NCBI GenBank assembly: GCA_029215795.1
Contig: JARDYH010000001.1
Coordinates: 196,485,654-196,549,653 of the forward strand
DNA length: 64,000 bases
Source: Anniella stebbinsi
Lineage: Eukaryota > Chordata > Lepidosauria > Squamata > Anniellidae
Direction: 5' to 3'
In this document: positions 36,777 to 48,187 of the stretch, in pieces
Numbering within the stretch: position 1 is the first letter of the stretch
Layout: every line of letters begins with the position of its first letter
Notes under the pieces: generated by a model
Seen by the model: only the letters and a program-made list of their open reading frames with translations
Database searches by the model: none
What the model was told of the DNA's origin: nothing
Position numbers and translations under genes: made by a program

Positions 36777-37491
36777 AATTCTGCTTATTGCGCATGTGTT
36801 AAAGGCAAAAGACACCTGGCTGGGGATGGGGCGAAGTTAGCCACTCTACTGGAACAGTCCAGAACGCTCATGTTTGGCCCAGTCCTGGATCTTTTGCCAA
36901 CAGTTGGTGTTACCTTGCGTCAGGGCTCAGATCTGTTTTCAGAGGCTGAACTCCACCCTGGAACATCTGTACGGACTAAACTACTTGGGCACAGAGTGCA
37001 CTTCACTCATCACTGAGTCCTCACAGGATTCTAGATCAAAGAGTGGGGTTTCCAAACACCCTCAGCACTTGTTTTTCTAGAATCCTGCCTGGATTGCATC
37101 TCAGCTGGTGTCTCTATCTAGGGATGGGAGAAGGAGACACTATAGCAAAGAGATGTTGGTTAAAAACAACATTCCAAGTCACCAAACGCTGTGAAGGCAA
37201 TGTAGAAGTCACACATCACACATACTCAGCCCCAGGTGGGCTGGGTGGTAATCCACATGCCCCTATTGGTGTGAAGTGGGGCATGGCTGGATATTAGGGA
37301 CAAGTGATAGGGGGGCCAGGAAGCAGAGTAGGACCAAAGTAGTCAAAAGGTTGATAAGCAAGGGAAGGAGGGATGGAGAAAGCAAGGGGACGTAGAGAGG
37401 AGAGGTGGGCCAAGGAAGTGGAAGTTGAATTTCATGGGCTGAGTAGAAATCACCTTTAGTTTAGCTATAAGCTGCTGTGGCTGTAACCGAC

Positions 37492-37660
37492 TATTTATTT
37501 ATTTATTTATTTATTTTATTTTATTTCTAACCCGCCTCTCCATCCAGATCAAGGCAGGGAACAACAATAAATATAAATATAAAAATCATAAAATAGATAA
37601 ACCATTAAAACAGATAAAAACAAATACATTATTAAAAACATGTGCACACCCAGGGACAAT
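37492..37660 (-). repeat. Retrotransposon tail with (TTTA)n, antisense
   Basis: TTTATTTATTTATTTATTTTATTTTATTTCTAACCCGCCTCTCCATCC then A-rich AAATATAAATATAAAAATCATAAAA. It has the organisation of an antisense SINE/LINE tail (ATTTATTT then CCCGCC). Confidence 0.5.
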
Positions 37661-37764
37661 GATTCTAAACTATATATATAGAACCCATGAGGAATGATGC
37701 AAAACAGACTGTGTGTGTTGTATACAGTTGATGATTATATATGTGTGTGTGTGTGTGTGTGTGT

Positions 37765-37990
37765 GGCTGAATTCGGACAACACAATAAGCAACTGGGTGG
37801 GGGGAAACAATCGTCAGTTGTATTGACTATCGTGTCGTCCGAATGCTGCCATAGTCAACTCAGCGTTGATCCTAATCCACACCACAGTTGATTATTTATT
37901 ACCATGTTGTGTGGGGAGTACCCCTTAGATGAACAATTGTAAAGCTGATTATTACCCCACCATTGACTATCGTGTTGTCCGAATTCAGCC
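37765..37990. mobile_element. Harbinger-like MITE H1, 226 bp, copy 2 (inverted)
   Basis: The ends are GGCTGAATTCGGACAACAC and an inverted GTTGTCCGAATTCAGCC. It has the same length as 13231-13456 and the same interior in reverse (GTACCCCTTAGATGAACAATTGTAAAG against CTTTACAGTTGTTCATCTAGGGGGTAC). It is inserted beside a (GT)n tract. No matching flanking triplet. Confidence 0.75.
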
Positions 37991-38397
37991 ACTGTGTGTG
38001 TTATCTGACATTTCTAAATTAAAACCTATGATCTAGTATCAGCTGCTCCCTTCCTGTAGTCCCAATCCTGCTCCTTGACCCTGCAGCTTTTTTTTGTAAT
38101 AGAAAGAGTGTACATTTCAAATGCTTACACACATTTAACAGCATGTCTAGTTTGGCCCATATGGGTTTCACCCTGTGACTATTATTTTCATGTGGTGGTG
38201 GTGGGTGTATAGAGAAGTCACATCTGCAAATGTCAACCTCAGATGGGTGTGAGATGTCCCCTGCTTGAATAGATAAGCACAGAGCGTAGTATTTATTTAT
38301 CACAGAGCAATCCTATCAGTATCAATGACAACTGGAATCTACTTCATTCATTTGCATCCCAGCTTTCTTTCAAGGAGCTCAAGCACACACTTCGGGT

Positions 38398-38822
38398 TCA
38401 TAGAATCATAGAATAGTAGAGTTGGAAGGGGCCTATAAGGGACCTATAAGTCCATCGAGTCCAACCCCCTGCTCAATGCAGGAATCCACCTTAAAGCATC
38501 CCTGACAGATGGTTGTCCAGCTGCCTCTTCAATGCCTCTAGGGTGGGAGAGCCTACCACCTCCCTAGGTCATTGGTTCCATTGTCGTACTGCTCTAACAG
38601 TCAGGAAGCTTTTCCTGATGTCCAGCTGGAATCTGGCTTCCTGTAACTTGAGCCCATTATTCCACGTCCTGCACTCTGGGATGATCGAGAAGAGATCCTG
38701 GCCCTCCTCTGTGTGACAACCTTTCAAGTATTTGAAGAGCGCTATCATGTGTCCTCTCAATCTTCTCTTCTCTGGGCTAAACATGCCCAGTTCTTTCAAT
38801 CTCTCCTCATAGGGCTTTGTTT
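38398..38822 (-). mobile_element. CR1 LINE, 5'-truncated
   Basis: The 3' terminus at about 38398 has ATTCTATGATTCTATGA on the minus strand. The coding remnant 38799-38569 (MKELGMFSPEKRRLRGHMIA, LFKYLKGCHTEEGQDLFSII) aligns with the C-terminus of the copy at 5239-6215. An extra CTATAAGG repeat unit sits near 38440. The 5' truncation is at about 38822, where sequence identity stops abruptly. Confidence 0.92.
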
Positions 38823-38844
38823 CCCACCCTACCCTCAGAACAAA

Positions 38845-39580
38845 CCTGCCAGCAGAGACAGCTCAACATTTGTTGTTGCCTGAGACAGAAAATCCGAACT
38901 GTGCCCCTCCTCCCAGGAAAAATATAATATTTCATGAAATAACTTACAATAGTCTGCCATTTAAGCCGCCGCCTGAAAAAAGCGACCTCGTATCTGTCTA
39001 ATGGTAGAGCTGGCCTGCCTGTGAGGCAGGTTAGGCTGAAAACAGCAGTGCTGGGGCAGGAACTCCTGCTGAGGATGAAAAGTACATACGTATGTGCTGC
39101 TGACCTGCCTGTGCCATCTCCCACCCCCATTGCCACTGCCTGCCCTCTCAGAGAGAGCCAGAGAGTGGGCAGTCTCTCTGAAGAGTGGGTACAGCCGATT
39201 TCCTGGGGCACCCTTCCCACAAGGCCTGGCTTGGAGGAAAGTCTCCCTCAGAAAAAGCCATTTGGGCCTGGCCAGCTCTCTGAAGAGCCATGTCGGTTGC
39301 TTTCGACACTGCTTTTCAGAGAGCCCGTCCGCACCCTGGCTCACTCGGAGAGGATCCTCAGAGTGACCCCAAGGGAGGATGCCTGCTCCGGAGAGCACTA
39401 TGGCTGTTCTCCTGCTATGACCGGCATTTGCCACAGCAGGAGAGCAGCTGGCGGGACTCTCCAGAGCACCCACTGCAGTGCCGCCTCGCTGGAGGGGAGC
39501 ATGCCATTTGCTGCTCCTCCTCCTGCTCCATTGCCTGAGGCAGGGGATTCATGCTGTCTCATGGGAGGGCCGGCCCTGGA
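38845..39580. mobile_element. hAT-like element of the CAGGGCCGGCCC family, degraded
   Basis: The right end, GGGAGGGCCGGCCCTGG near 39566-39582, with TTGCCTGAGGCAG just inside, matches the termini of 654-958. The left side (CAACATTTGTTGTTGCCTGAG) resembles the corresponding inner region. CTGCCTGTGAGGCAGGTTAGGCTGA (39015-39040) recurs at 46266-46290. No target duplication identified, so the left end is approximate. Confidence 0.45.
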
Positions 39581-39597
39581 GAGAGGGGTGGCTATCC

Positions 39598-39796
39598 CAG
39601 GGCTGTAGCTCAGTGGTAGAGCACTTGCTTTCCATGGGAAAAGTCCCACGTTCAATTCCAGTATCTCCAGGTAGGCCCAGGAAAGGATCCTGTCTGAAAC
39701 CCCGGAGAGACATTGCTGCCCGTCATGGCAGAGAATACTGAGCTAGACAGGTCGATGGTCTGACCTGGTACAAGGCCGCATCTTCATTCCTACGTA
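39598..39796 (+). mobile_element. tRNA-derived squamate SINE, nearly complete
   Basis: AGGGCTGTAGCTCAGTGGTAGAGCAC is a tRNA-like head with Pol III A box (TAGCTCAGTGGT) and B box (GTTCAATTCCAG). The body follows as CATCTCCAGGTAGGCCCAGG, CTGTCTGAAACCCCGGAGAG, and then GAATACTGAGCTAGACAGGTCGATGGTCTGACCTGGTA. The order is exactly that of a SINE common in lizards and snakes. It is not a functional tRNA gene: it has no proper acceptor stem and it continues into the SINE body. Confidence 0.88.
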
Positions 39797-40219
39797 CACA
39801 GTGAGCTTCAGGCAAATTGGCCTCTCTGAATGCCTGGGATGGATTGCAACTGCACACGTATTGTGTAACGCTACTGCCGCACAGGCGTAGCATCTCGGCG
39901 CTTAAATATCCTGATCAATGACAAGCAGCTTTCCCAGCCCCCGCCCTCCACAAAAAACAAAAAACAAAAAACAATTCTGGACTCCTTTTAGTTTACATAA
40001 AGACTAAAGATCTCTGCCAAGCTGAAACGTTTAAATCAAATCCTGCCAAGTTGAAATGTTTTGGACAGAGCTTCACAGAAAAAAAACAAACGCTTCTGGT
40101 GTCAACCTGACAACCCACGGGCTGGTTACACAATCGCACAACGGCCATGTTGCATATTGAAGACTTCCACACTGGATGGGTCTTTCCTGATTTAAAAAAG
40201 ACAAGAGGCTTTACCTCAT

Positions 40220-40300
40220 AGGTTGCTTTATTGAGGGATTGAACCCAGAACCTTCTATATGCCTAGCATGTGCTCTATGACTGAGCTATGGCCCACACTC
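40220..40300 (-). mobile_element. tRNA-like SINE head, antisense
   Basis: On the minus strand it reads GGGCCATAGCTCAGTCATAGAGCACATGC...GTTCTGGGTTCAATCCC, with recognisable A and B boxes. The rest of the SINE body is absent or diverged. Confidence 0.65.
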
Positions 40301-41137
40301 CCAGCTTCTCTGTTATGAGAAACCTCCTGAACAATTCCAATAAATAGTCATGCTTCAGCCCCGTTCCCAAAGAGAACCTCCCCCAATACCATCCAGAGAG
40401 CCTCCAAACACTCGATGGAAGGTTAGGGGGTTTCACAATTGAGGTTTAAAAGTATCTCTTGCTCGAATTAGTTGCTTAAAGTTAATGCGCAATTCACGGC
40501 GGCCAAAATGCACACTTGCATTACAAATGCTCTCCCTCTATTTCTTCCGTACAAGCGCCAGCATAAAGGGTGTAAGATGGGCCGGAAAGTGAATTAAGAG
40601 TCATGTGTGAAAACGTCCTCAGACTGCTGTGGGCGAGAAGAAGTGGAATTTTTTTTTAGCTGCTTCTTAATCGTTTTTTACACCGAAAGCAAAACCAAGG
40701 GCGTAGCGCTAGAGCTGCTTCGTGAGCAGCGTCCTGACAAGTGTGCCTGCCTCCTCCATGATGGGGGGAAAAGAAACATTTGGTGTTTTCAGACATGTGT
40801 TTGGCACCACAGGGGACTCCTGATTGGCTGAGACTCCCTGCAGTGTGCTCCCAGCAAGGTATGCTGCCTTTTCAACAGCTTCTCCCGCCTCCCTCCCCCT
40901 GGGATCCCACCTCCCGCTCTGCTTGCCCACCTGCTCGAGCAAAGATTCTCATTCTGCCTAACAGGCAGGAGGGTGGCAGATTTGCCGAGGCTCGGAGCAG
41001 GCACTATGGTCGCATCCATCCTCTTTTATATCTGTCTTGTGATTAAACAGACAGGATCCAACCCAGTATCCCTATTTTAGGAAAGCGCATTTGCCCCTTA
41101 ATGTGTGAAGTGGCTGAAGTTGGTTAACTCTGTAGTG

Positions 41138-41272
41138 CAGCTGCAGGCAACCTGGTGCTCTCCAATGTTTTGGATTATAGTTCCCATAAACTCCAGGCAG
41201 TGTGGCCAATGACCAGGGATCATGGGACTTGTAGCCTCAAACATGTGGAGGGCACCAGGTTGCCCACCCCTG
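41138..41272. mobile_element. hAT-F MITE, complete
   Basis: Best-preserved copy of the family. The right end is GCACCAGGTTGCCCACCCCTG, and the left is GCAACCTGGTGCTCTCC after a degraded first half of the TIR. The hairpin arms are TGTTTTGGATTATAGTTCCCAT and GGGACTTGTAGCCTCAAACATG. The flanking octamers match only loosely. Confidence 0.75.
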
Positions 41273-42691
41273 TTGTAGGAACTTACGGGTCACGAGCCTG
41301 ACCAATAAGCCATCCAGGGCAGTATCTTGTCTCATAGATCCTTAAAACTGGACAATTCCAGATATTTTGCCAGCACATGAGATTAAATAGAGCAGTCCCG
41401 CATCTCTTTATATGGAGGCTGCAGTTGTTAGAAGGATTAAGAGTACCTGCAGCATTAAAGCAGATGTTCTGGGAGAAACCTTGAACAACTTTATCAAGAT
41501 CAGATGCTGATATTCTAATGTTCAAGGATTTTTTTTCTAGCCCAGCTTTAAAACCGAGCATCTGATTCCCAGGTTAACCCTGTGCAGTGTGAAAAACATG
41601 GCCTGGTCTTGTTTTAAGTCTGACAGGTGTTAATTTGATAGTGCATTCTACTACTCTACCATTGTGAAAAAGGGCACACTTTGCACTTTGGAAAGCCGCT
41701 CATTAAAAGTTAAATGCTGAACATTTGGCCATACCTCCCTTAAGCCTTCTCTGTTATAAGCTGAAGCCTTTCATCTTTTTATCCTGCCCTCATATGGAAA
41801 GTGTATTCCAGCATTTTAAAATTATAGCCACTTGAATTCTGACCCTAACAACCCACTTGCCATTTTGACTTCTAACACGTTGCCGTCAGATTTCCTCTAA
41901 CAACCCACATTTGTTCTTCTGGGCTGTCTCTGTCTCCAGAGTAATCAATCAAGTTCTTTTGGTGAATCTGTCTAATGTGCCTGAAGACAGAGGAATTATG
42001 AAAACTGATATCTACCATGAACATGAGCGTTTTTGTTCCCCAAGAACTGCTTTATCCAGATTAAGACAATACTAAGGCTGAAAGCTAATTGCTCTGATGA
42101 ATGGATATGGTTCACTGAATGTGGAGGGGGAAAATGTGGATTTTAAAGAAAACTTTAACCTTTGCAAAAAGCTGTTAAATGCTGCTGAAGAGGTGCTTTC
42201 ACTTGATTCAGGCAATGTCTTCAAGACAACTTTCTAAACAATTATCATTTGCCAACCGTAGGATGCATCTCAGCAGTATCCCAAACTGCTGATTGTGAAT
42301 CTTAGCGTTAAACCAGGAAGTTTGGGAAAGAGCCTGTAAAAAACACACAAGGTGCAGTTGTACAATAATCTCTTTGTTAATCCTTGGCTTGGGCTGTGAC
42401 ACTTGGGGTGGTCCTGCAAATGCCTCCCAGCTGTTATACAGAACCCAATCCCCCTGCAGCTGACAGGTAGAGTGTGCATGGAGTCAGCATATCAAACACA
42501 CACACCCCTCCCCAAATCTGCTTCAATTTGGAGGCAGCTATCTTAAACTGAGAAATTTGTTGCCTTTGCTAAACACATTTAACGTGTCAACTGCTTCGAA
42601 ACAAGTATGTTTGTGTGAATCAATTGCCTTATTAATAAAAAGATGAAACTGTTAATTGAGACAAAATACCCTTTTGAATATTGCACTAAAG

Positions 42692-42875
42692 TAGGGTGAC
42701 CATATGAGTAGGAAGACAGGGCTCCTGTATCTTTAACAGTTGTATAGGAAAGATAATTTCAGCAGGTGTCATTTGTATGCGTGCATGCATACAAATGACA
42801 CCTGCTGAAATTCCCTTTTCTATACAACTGTTAAAGATACAGGAGCCTTGTCCTCCTTTTCTTATGGTCACCCTA
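42692..42875. mobile_element. hAT-C-like palindromic MITE, 184 bp
   Basis: TAGGGTGACCATATGAG at the left and an inverted GGTCACCCTA at the right. The whole element is a near-perfect palindrome (ACAGTTGTATAGGAAAG and AATTTCAGCAGGTGTCATTTG arms) meeting at TGCGTGCATGCATACA. It shares the arm logic of the 320-bp hAT-C copies but lacks their central region. No matching octamers. Confidence 0.75.
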
Positions 42876-44830
42876 GAATATACATCATGTCCTGCTGAGC
42901 ATGGAGTTAAATGGCTGACCGGTACCCCCTGAAGGTGATCTGTTCCAGCCTCCTTCCTTAAAAAAAAAATCCATCACCCATTAACTAGAAACATTGCAAA
43001 CTCCTCTGAGACATTTCACTACTCTTACTGCACCCCCCTGGCTCCCCCTGAAATTCCTCAGCTGTTTTGCCTGATAAGGAACCTCCCAGGTTCACTTCAA
43101 ACTTCACTCCAGGTGTAATTTCGGTGGCAAATGTACCATTAAGCCACATTTCTTCCAAGTGCCAGCCCTATCCAATTAAGTCACACTAGAGTTCACTACA
43201 AGTGCACAGTGCAAGGAATCGTTCCTTAACACTGAAATGGTGCCCCGTTTCTCTATGTAAATTCATTTAGTTCTATGCAAATTTGAAGTGGCCAAATGCC
43301 TAACATGGAGGCTAAGCTATTTTTCTCTTTCAAAAGCATCTGATGGGCAAGCTGGCCAGATACCCATCCTAATTAGCAAAGATTTTCCAAATGTGTTTTT
43401 TTGAATGGCAGTGTCTTGCCTTGTTTTGCTATAGCAGAGCTATCCTGAATCCTTTGGGACATTTTGAAATGATGTGTCTCATCTCCAGAGAAATCTGGAA
43501 TAATCACAATCAGCAACTGAACACTTAGGAAAATCCCCAGTGAATCATATGAGTTGGCTCAGCTGATCAAGACATTTGAGTTTCTAACAAGCGATGACAG
43601 AAAGGAAAAACTGGGATAAAAGCTATCATTAAGGCCGTATCCTAGGCAGGAATGGAGTTTGATCCTTGGCTGAGATTAATCAGCAGAACACCATTAATAC
43701 AAATTATTACCAGAGGGAGGCCTTCCTCACCTCCCCTGCCCCAGATGTGTGGGTGCTGGATATAATTATTTATTGCTGCATATGGTCAGAGGAGCTCTTC
43801 TTCCCTACTCATGTCATTTCACTGACACAACACTGGAAATCAAGATCCAGGGACTGGACCTTAGCATTCCCAGATCCAAATGAAGTCCTGCATTAAAAAA
43901 AAAGAGAGAGCTGAGAATCCAGTGTCTTGTCCATTTGGGTTTCCCCATATTAAGGTTCTTACAATAGTCCCATCTTTTTTCTGTGCCAAAATTTATCACA
44001 AGAGGGATTTGTGGCTTCCTTACAGCTATTTCCAGCTTTCACAGAATTCTGGCAGGAGCTGATAGCACGATAAATGTTGATCTTCTCCAAATCCATCAGT
44101 TAGAACTTTTTCTCTCGTGCCCTCATTTATTTCACTGTGCTGGACCTCCGATTGCCTAAGAAAAGAACCCTTATCTGTTAGATCTTCAGGTCAGGGTCAA
44201 TTCATAGCTATGTGAGTGGCCTAGGGGAATGAGCAATATAACTTATAAAGGCAGAAGTGGTGCCATACTGCAGATCAATTTCATGAGCAGGATCTGGGCT
44301 ATAACCAAGAATCACTATGCATAGACGTTGATCTGCAATATTCTGGGTGCTCAGTCCTGATATGATTCATTGCTCACATGAGTAGACCATTCTTGTGAGC
44401 CATTAAAAGCCAAGTTATGTATAAATCAGCCTTTAGGTAGAGGATCTGTAAGGCACCAAGGGTCTAAAACCAGGACTCCTGGTGACCGGATTACAGTGCC
44501 CATCCGCTGAAGGAATTCTGGGTTGAACTGTACTACTAAGAGGTGTCATGTAGGCAGCATAAGAGGGCCCAGCGCTGGCTGATTTTAGCATCTGGTCAGC
44601 CAACTCAGGGAACTGATGGAGCTCCATCTCCCCCCCCCCCCAAAAAAAAACTCCACCCGAAACCCTGCTCTTCAGTCAGAGCAATTTCATTCTTCTGCCC
44701 CATCGGCCTACTAGTGGCCATTTTGAGGGATTTGACCTTCAACGACGCCATTTAACTAATAGTCCTCCTAACCTCGGGACCCCAATCTGGCCATCACTTG
44801 GAACTCTAACTAAACATTATGAGAGACACG
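42876..44830 (-). other. NRP2 intron, no feature recognised
   Basis: About 2 kb without classified repeats, apart from poly-C/poly-A at 44629-44649. No exon signals with coding support. Confidence 0.45.
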
Positions 44831-45366
44831 GGCCGTTTCTACGCGGGCCTTTGGATGTGGGATTGCCTCTGGGTGGTCCCTGTGAGTCCAAATGATGCAG
44901 GGGGGATGGGCACGGGTTTTCCCCGGATTACAGGATCCCTGGAGCAACCCAATTCTTCCTGCGGTCCCGGGAACGGCCTGAGACCGTGAAAAATGTCCCC
45001 CCCCCATCCCAGCTGCTGCCCGTTTACTTGCGAGTAACTGGGCAGCAGAAACGGGCATGGAACCACGCTGCGCGGCTCCATGCCCATCAGGGGAGGAGGG
45101 AAGAAAGTCTTCCATCTCTAGGATGGCGGGGGTGGCTGATTTTAGGCGCAGGTTTTTTTTCTGTCGTACCTTATCGAAGGAGCGTAAGTGCACTCTTCCC
45201 GGCTCCATGTAAAAAAAAAAAAATGGTGGCCATGACATCGCGATGGCCTGGGAGGAAGCTGGGATGTTGTGCACATGATGCGGATTCAAGCGATGATCCC
45301 GGAAGCAGGTACTTCCGGGATCGCCGCCCCTCTCTCCCTCTACACCCATGTGGTGTAGAAATGGCC
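44831..45366. mobile_element. Harbinger-like element H5, 536 bp
   Basis: The ends are GGCCGTTTCTACGC and an inverted GTGTAGAAATGGCC, flanked by ACG and ATG (one CpG-type difference). The interior is related to 26897-27864 and 61046-61591 (GAGTCCAAATGATGCA, GGTTTTCCCCGGAT, CTGCGGTCCCGGGA). It is very GC-rich. The large open frames across it are not conserved coding. Confidence 0.65.
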
Positions 45367-45441
45367 ATGGAGCGGTCACATCTGTGTCTCTTTCCACCTC
45401 TTCTTCATAATATCTAGCTGGACTCTTATGTGTGATATAAC

Positions 45442-45798
45442 CAGGGCCCTACAGAGGAGGAGCCTAGTGGGACCAGTTGGCCCGGGGCCCACGATTTTGA
45501 GGGGGCACTCTGACGAGGAGGTCCATCGAGAAGCGAGGAGCCCAGAAACAGCACAGAAGCTGTCTGTCGTGAATACCACGGTCAGACAACAAGCTCCAGA
45601 GGGCCATGCCGCATGCGGGGCAGGGATATATGTGCCTTGAGGTTTGTAGAACAGGTTTAATATGAAGGTGTTATGTAGAACGGACATGTTGGTGGGCACA
45701 CCCCGTTGGGGCAGCCATGTTGTCCTCCTTTTTTGAAATGGGGGGGGGCACACACTTCCCATCTGGCCTGGGCATATTACCAGCTCTGCCAGACCCTG
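45442..45798. mobile_element. hAT-B non-autonomous element, 357 bp
   Basis: Perfect 8-bp duplication GATATAAC (45434-45441 and 45799-45806). The ends are CAGGGCCCTACAGAG and an inverted CTCTGCCAGACCCTG. The interior is the inverse of 26926-27392 (GGGCCCACGATTTTGAGGGGGCAC, CAGAGGGCCATGCCGCATGCGGGGC, CCCATCTGGCCTGGGCATAT), with an internal difference in length. Confidence 0.85.
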
Positions 45799-46099
45799 GA
45801 TATAACTGAGTTGCGCATTCTCTCACCCCTATTGGCCAATGATGTGTTAATAGGAAGCAGGGCAATGCTAAACAGGAAGACATCATACATTGTGTTCAGA
45901 GGTGCCGGGCTCAACTAGGAAGCTCGTCTCACTTTCCACATCCCAGTACATTCTGGGTTTGACTGCTTGTTGGGGGGGGGGGGGAGAAGGAACAGCAGCT
46001 GTATATCTTTTGTGGCATCTCATTAGACCCAGAGATTCCTGAAGTGCAACTAAAGATCCCTTTGTTTGCTATCTTGGGGGTGGGGAGGGCTCTGGAGAA

Positions 46100-46440
46100 G
46101 GGCTGTACCTCAGTAGTAGAGCACATGCTTTGGATATAAAAGGTGCCCCCTCCACCCAGCCAAAAATACAGCGATCAATCAAGTGAAATAACTTGAAATG
46201 TTCTGCTGTTTAGTTAGCTGCCTGAAGAAAGCTACCTCACTTTTCTCTAAGGGCAGAGCTAATGCTGCCTGTGAGGCAGGTTAGGCTGAGGGAGGGCAAT
46301 GATTCCAGGGCTGTAGCTGAGACGTAGAGCACGTGTTCTGCATGCAAAAGACCCCAGGTCCAATCCCCAGCATCCTCAGCTGGGGACCAAGAACCCCCCC
46401 CCCTTTAAACCCTGGTAAGACACTCCCAGCCAGTGTAAAC
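46100..46440 (+). mobile_element. Two tRNA-derived SINE copies flanking a repeat fragment
   Basis: The first head is at 46100-46145 (GGGCTGTACCTCAGTAGTAGAGCACATGCTTT), truncated after the A box region. The second is at 46300-46440 (GGGCTGTAGCTGAGACGTAGAGCACGTGTTCTGCATGCAAAAG, B box GTCCAATCCCCAG, then CCCTGGTAAGACACTCCCAGCCAGTGTA). They are the same family as 39598. Confidence 0.7.
46190..46290. repeat. Fragment of the 38845-39580 repeat family
   Basis: CTGCCTGAAGAAAGCTACCTCACTTTTCTCTAAGGGCAGAGCTAATGCTGCCTGTGAGGCAGGTTAGGCTGA is a diverged copy of 38960-39040. It lies between two SINE heads. Confidence 0.55.
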
Positions 46441-47178
46441 CAGGCTGTTGAACTTCTTTGAGCCTGAGGGCTGAATTCCATTTTGGAGAAGCTCTTGGAA
46501 GGCTGAAGGCAACAGGTCTGTGCCCAAAATACCCGAAGTACCAGCATATCTGATTTTAAAGCTCTCACACAGCCAATGGACTAAGCTTTAGCAGAGGCAT
46601 TTCAACGTCTTTACAAGAGGAAAAATGCACAATAGCCAGAGAACCGCCAAATGCTTGGTGGCTGGAGTGGGGATGGGGGTTCAGGGAAAAGGAGGGCCAG
46701 ATGGGGAAGGCTGGATTTGGTTTCTGGGCCTGACAATAATGAGCTATACGGCCTGACCTATGTTCCTCATGCCCTGCCATAGAGCCTCTAAACTTACAGG
46801 TGTGTGAGAGGATCAACAGAGGTCAGACACAGGAAACACAAGTTGCTCTCGGCTCTGCCCGTGAATGAGGCTGCTGTTCTTATGTGACGTCAAGTAGGGC
46901 GAGCTTAAGAAACAGCACCTCTTCTTTTAATTATTAAGACAGAAGCTTCACACTCAAGACGGATTCATGTGGGCTACCTATCCCTTCACCTACTTGAGTC
47001 ACTCTTTGTATGCACCATCACAATAGATACGGTATACAATGCATCTTCAACATTCAACAATATATATCCAAAGCATCCAGTCTTTCAAAGTATGGGCTAT
47101 GGGTGATGTGAGAGTCACTAGCCTATGATAGTAGCATGGAATTAGAAAGTGTTAGGTTTCTTTCTGGGATAAAATATA

Positions 47179-47523
47179 GGTCCCCTCTACAAGGATTCGC
47201 TTTTGCGCCTGGTTAGGCGATTGTGCGCATAATCGCTGAAGCGCATTTACGCCTAATCCCTCTGCACGAGAGGCGGCGAAGCACATTAACAGATGTCCAA
47301 AATGCGCTTTACAAGTAGTTAATGCGCATAAGCGCTTATTCACACAGTCAAAATGCGCTTTAACGGATGGAGCAAAATAAAACTCGCGATTTAACGCACA
47401 TTCGATAATGCACATAATCGGGGAGATAACGCGCCTCTACGCCTGATTTGCGCTCCATTCTTGTAGAGGTAATTTTTTTAATGCGCCTTGAAAGAGCTTT
47501 AAATGCCTCTTGTAGAGACACCC
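47179..47523. mobile_element. GCGC-rich MITE H4, copy 3
   Basis: The ends are GGTCCCCTCTACAAGGATTCG and an inverted CTCTTGTAGAGACACCC. Same orientation and motif order as 29669-30014 (GCGCATAATCGC, AATGCGCTTTA, ATTCGATAATGCACATAATCGG, TGTAGAGGTAATTTTTTTAATGCG). The flanking triplets ATA/TTA differ by one base. Confidence 0.68.
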
Positions 47524-47989
47524 TTATCTTGAGCCATACACTATGCACATGATGATAAAATCCAACCCATTCCTCCCCCTCACTTCAAATCATGGGCTTT
47601 AATGTATTAAGATTTAAGCCTCAAATCTCCAAAGCGGAGGTGATCAAAGTGTTTCATGTCAAGTATTTCTGGAGAGACAGGAGCCTCATAAGCCTCCATA
47701 CCTCCCCTCTTGCATGATAGAAATCCATAGCCACAACATTGTAGTGATCTTTAGTCATCTAATCTGGCCTCCTGCCTTGCAATTTCTGTGTTGTCACTTC
47801 TTGTTCAGTCCATAATAACTTCAGCCGTGTTTGTGATCATGCAGGAAGTCTGAGAAGCTGCAGTTTCACCCATCCAGTCCCCATACTTTGTGACTTGTCT
47901 CCTCAGTTCCTGCCCCTCCCTCAGTTCCTTTTCCCCTGGGCTCTGATGGGGCCTAACAATCAAGGAGAGGAGGGAGGGAGCTTTCCTAG

Positions 47990-48075
47990 AACAGGGATGG
48001 GGGCTCCAACTCTCATCAGCCCAGCCGTCATGTACGCCAGCAACATCTGGAGGACACCAGGTTCCCCGTGCCTGC
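47990..48075. mobile_element. hAT-F MITE, right half
   Basis: GATGGGGGCTCCAACTCTCATCAGCCCAGCC then CAACATCTGGAGGACACCAGGTTCCCCGTGCCTG ends in the degenerate hAT-F terminus. It lies just beyond the inferred NRP2b poly(A) site. Confidence 0.6.
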
Positions 48076-48181
48076 CCCTGGACAATTATACACACACTTC
48101 GAAATACAGTTTGTTCAGATACACTGTTCTAATGATCCAAGGGAGAAGAAAAAACAGATCTATGTATAAAAATACCATCAT

Positions 48182-48187
48182 TTTATT
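48182..48187 (-). promoter_or_regulatory. Candidate poly(A) signal AATAAA for NRP2b
   Basis: Canonical AATAAA on the minus strand, followed by a T-rich stretch within 40 bases. I found no other canonical hexamer between it and the 2b stop codon. Use of the site is inferred. Confidence 0.45.

Noticed and set aside
38961..39608. Long overlapping frames (170 and 195 residues) on both strands
   Set aside because: They fall in a degraded hAT-like repeat with high GC. No domain is recognisable, and the two strands mirror each other.
39600..39670. Possible functional tRNA gene
   Set aside because: A and B boxes are present, but there is no matching acceptor stem and the sequence runs on into the SINE body. 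It is a SINE head.
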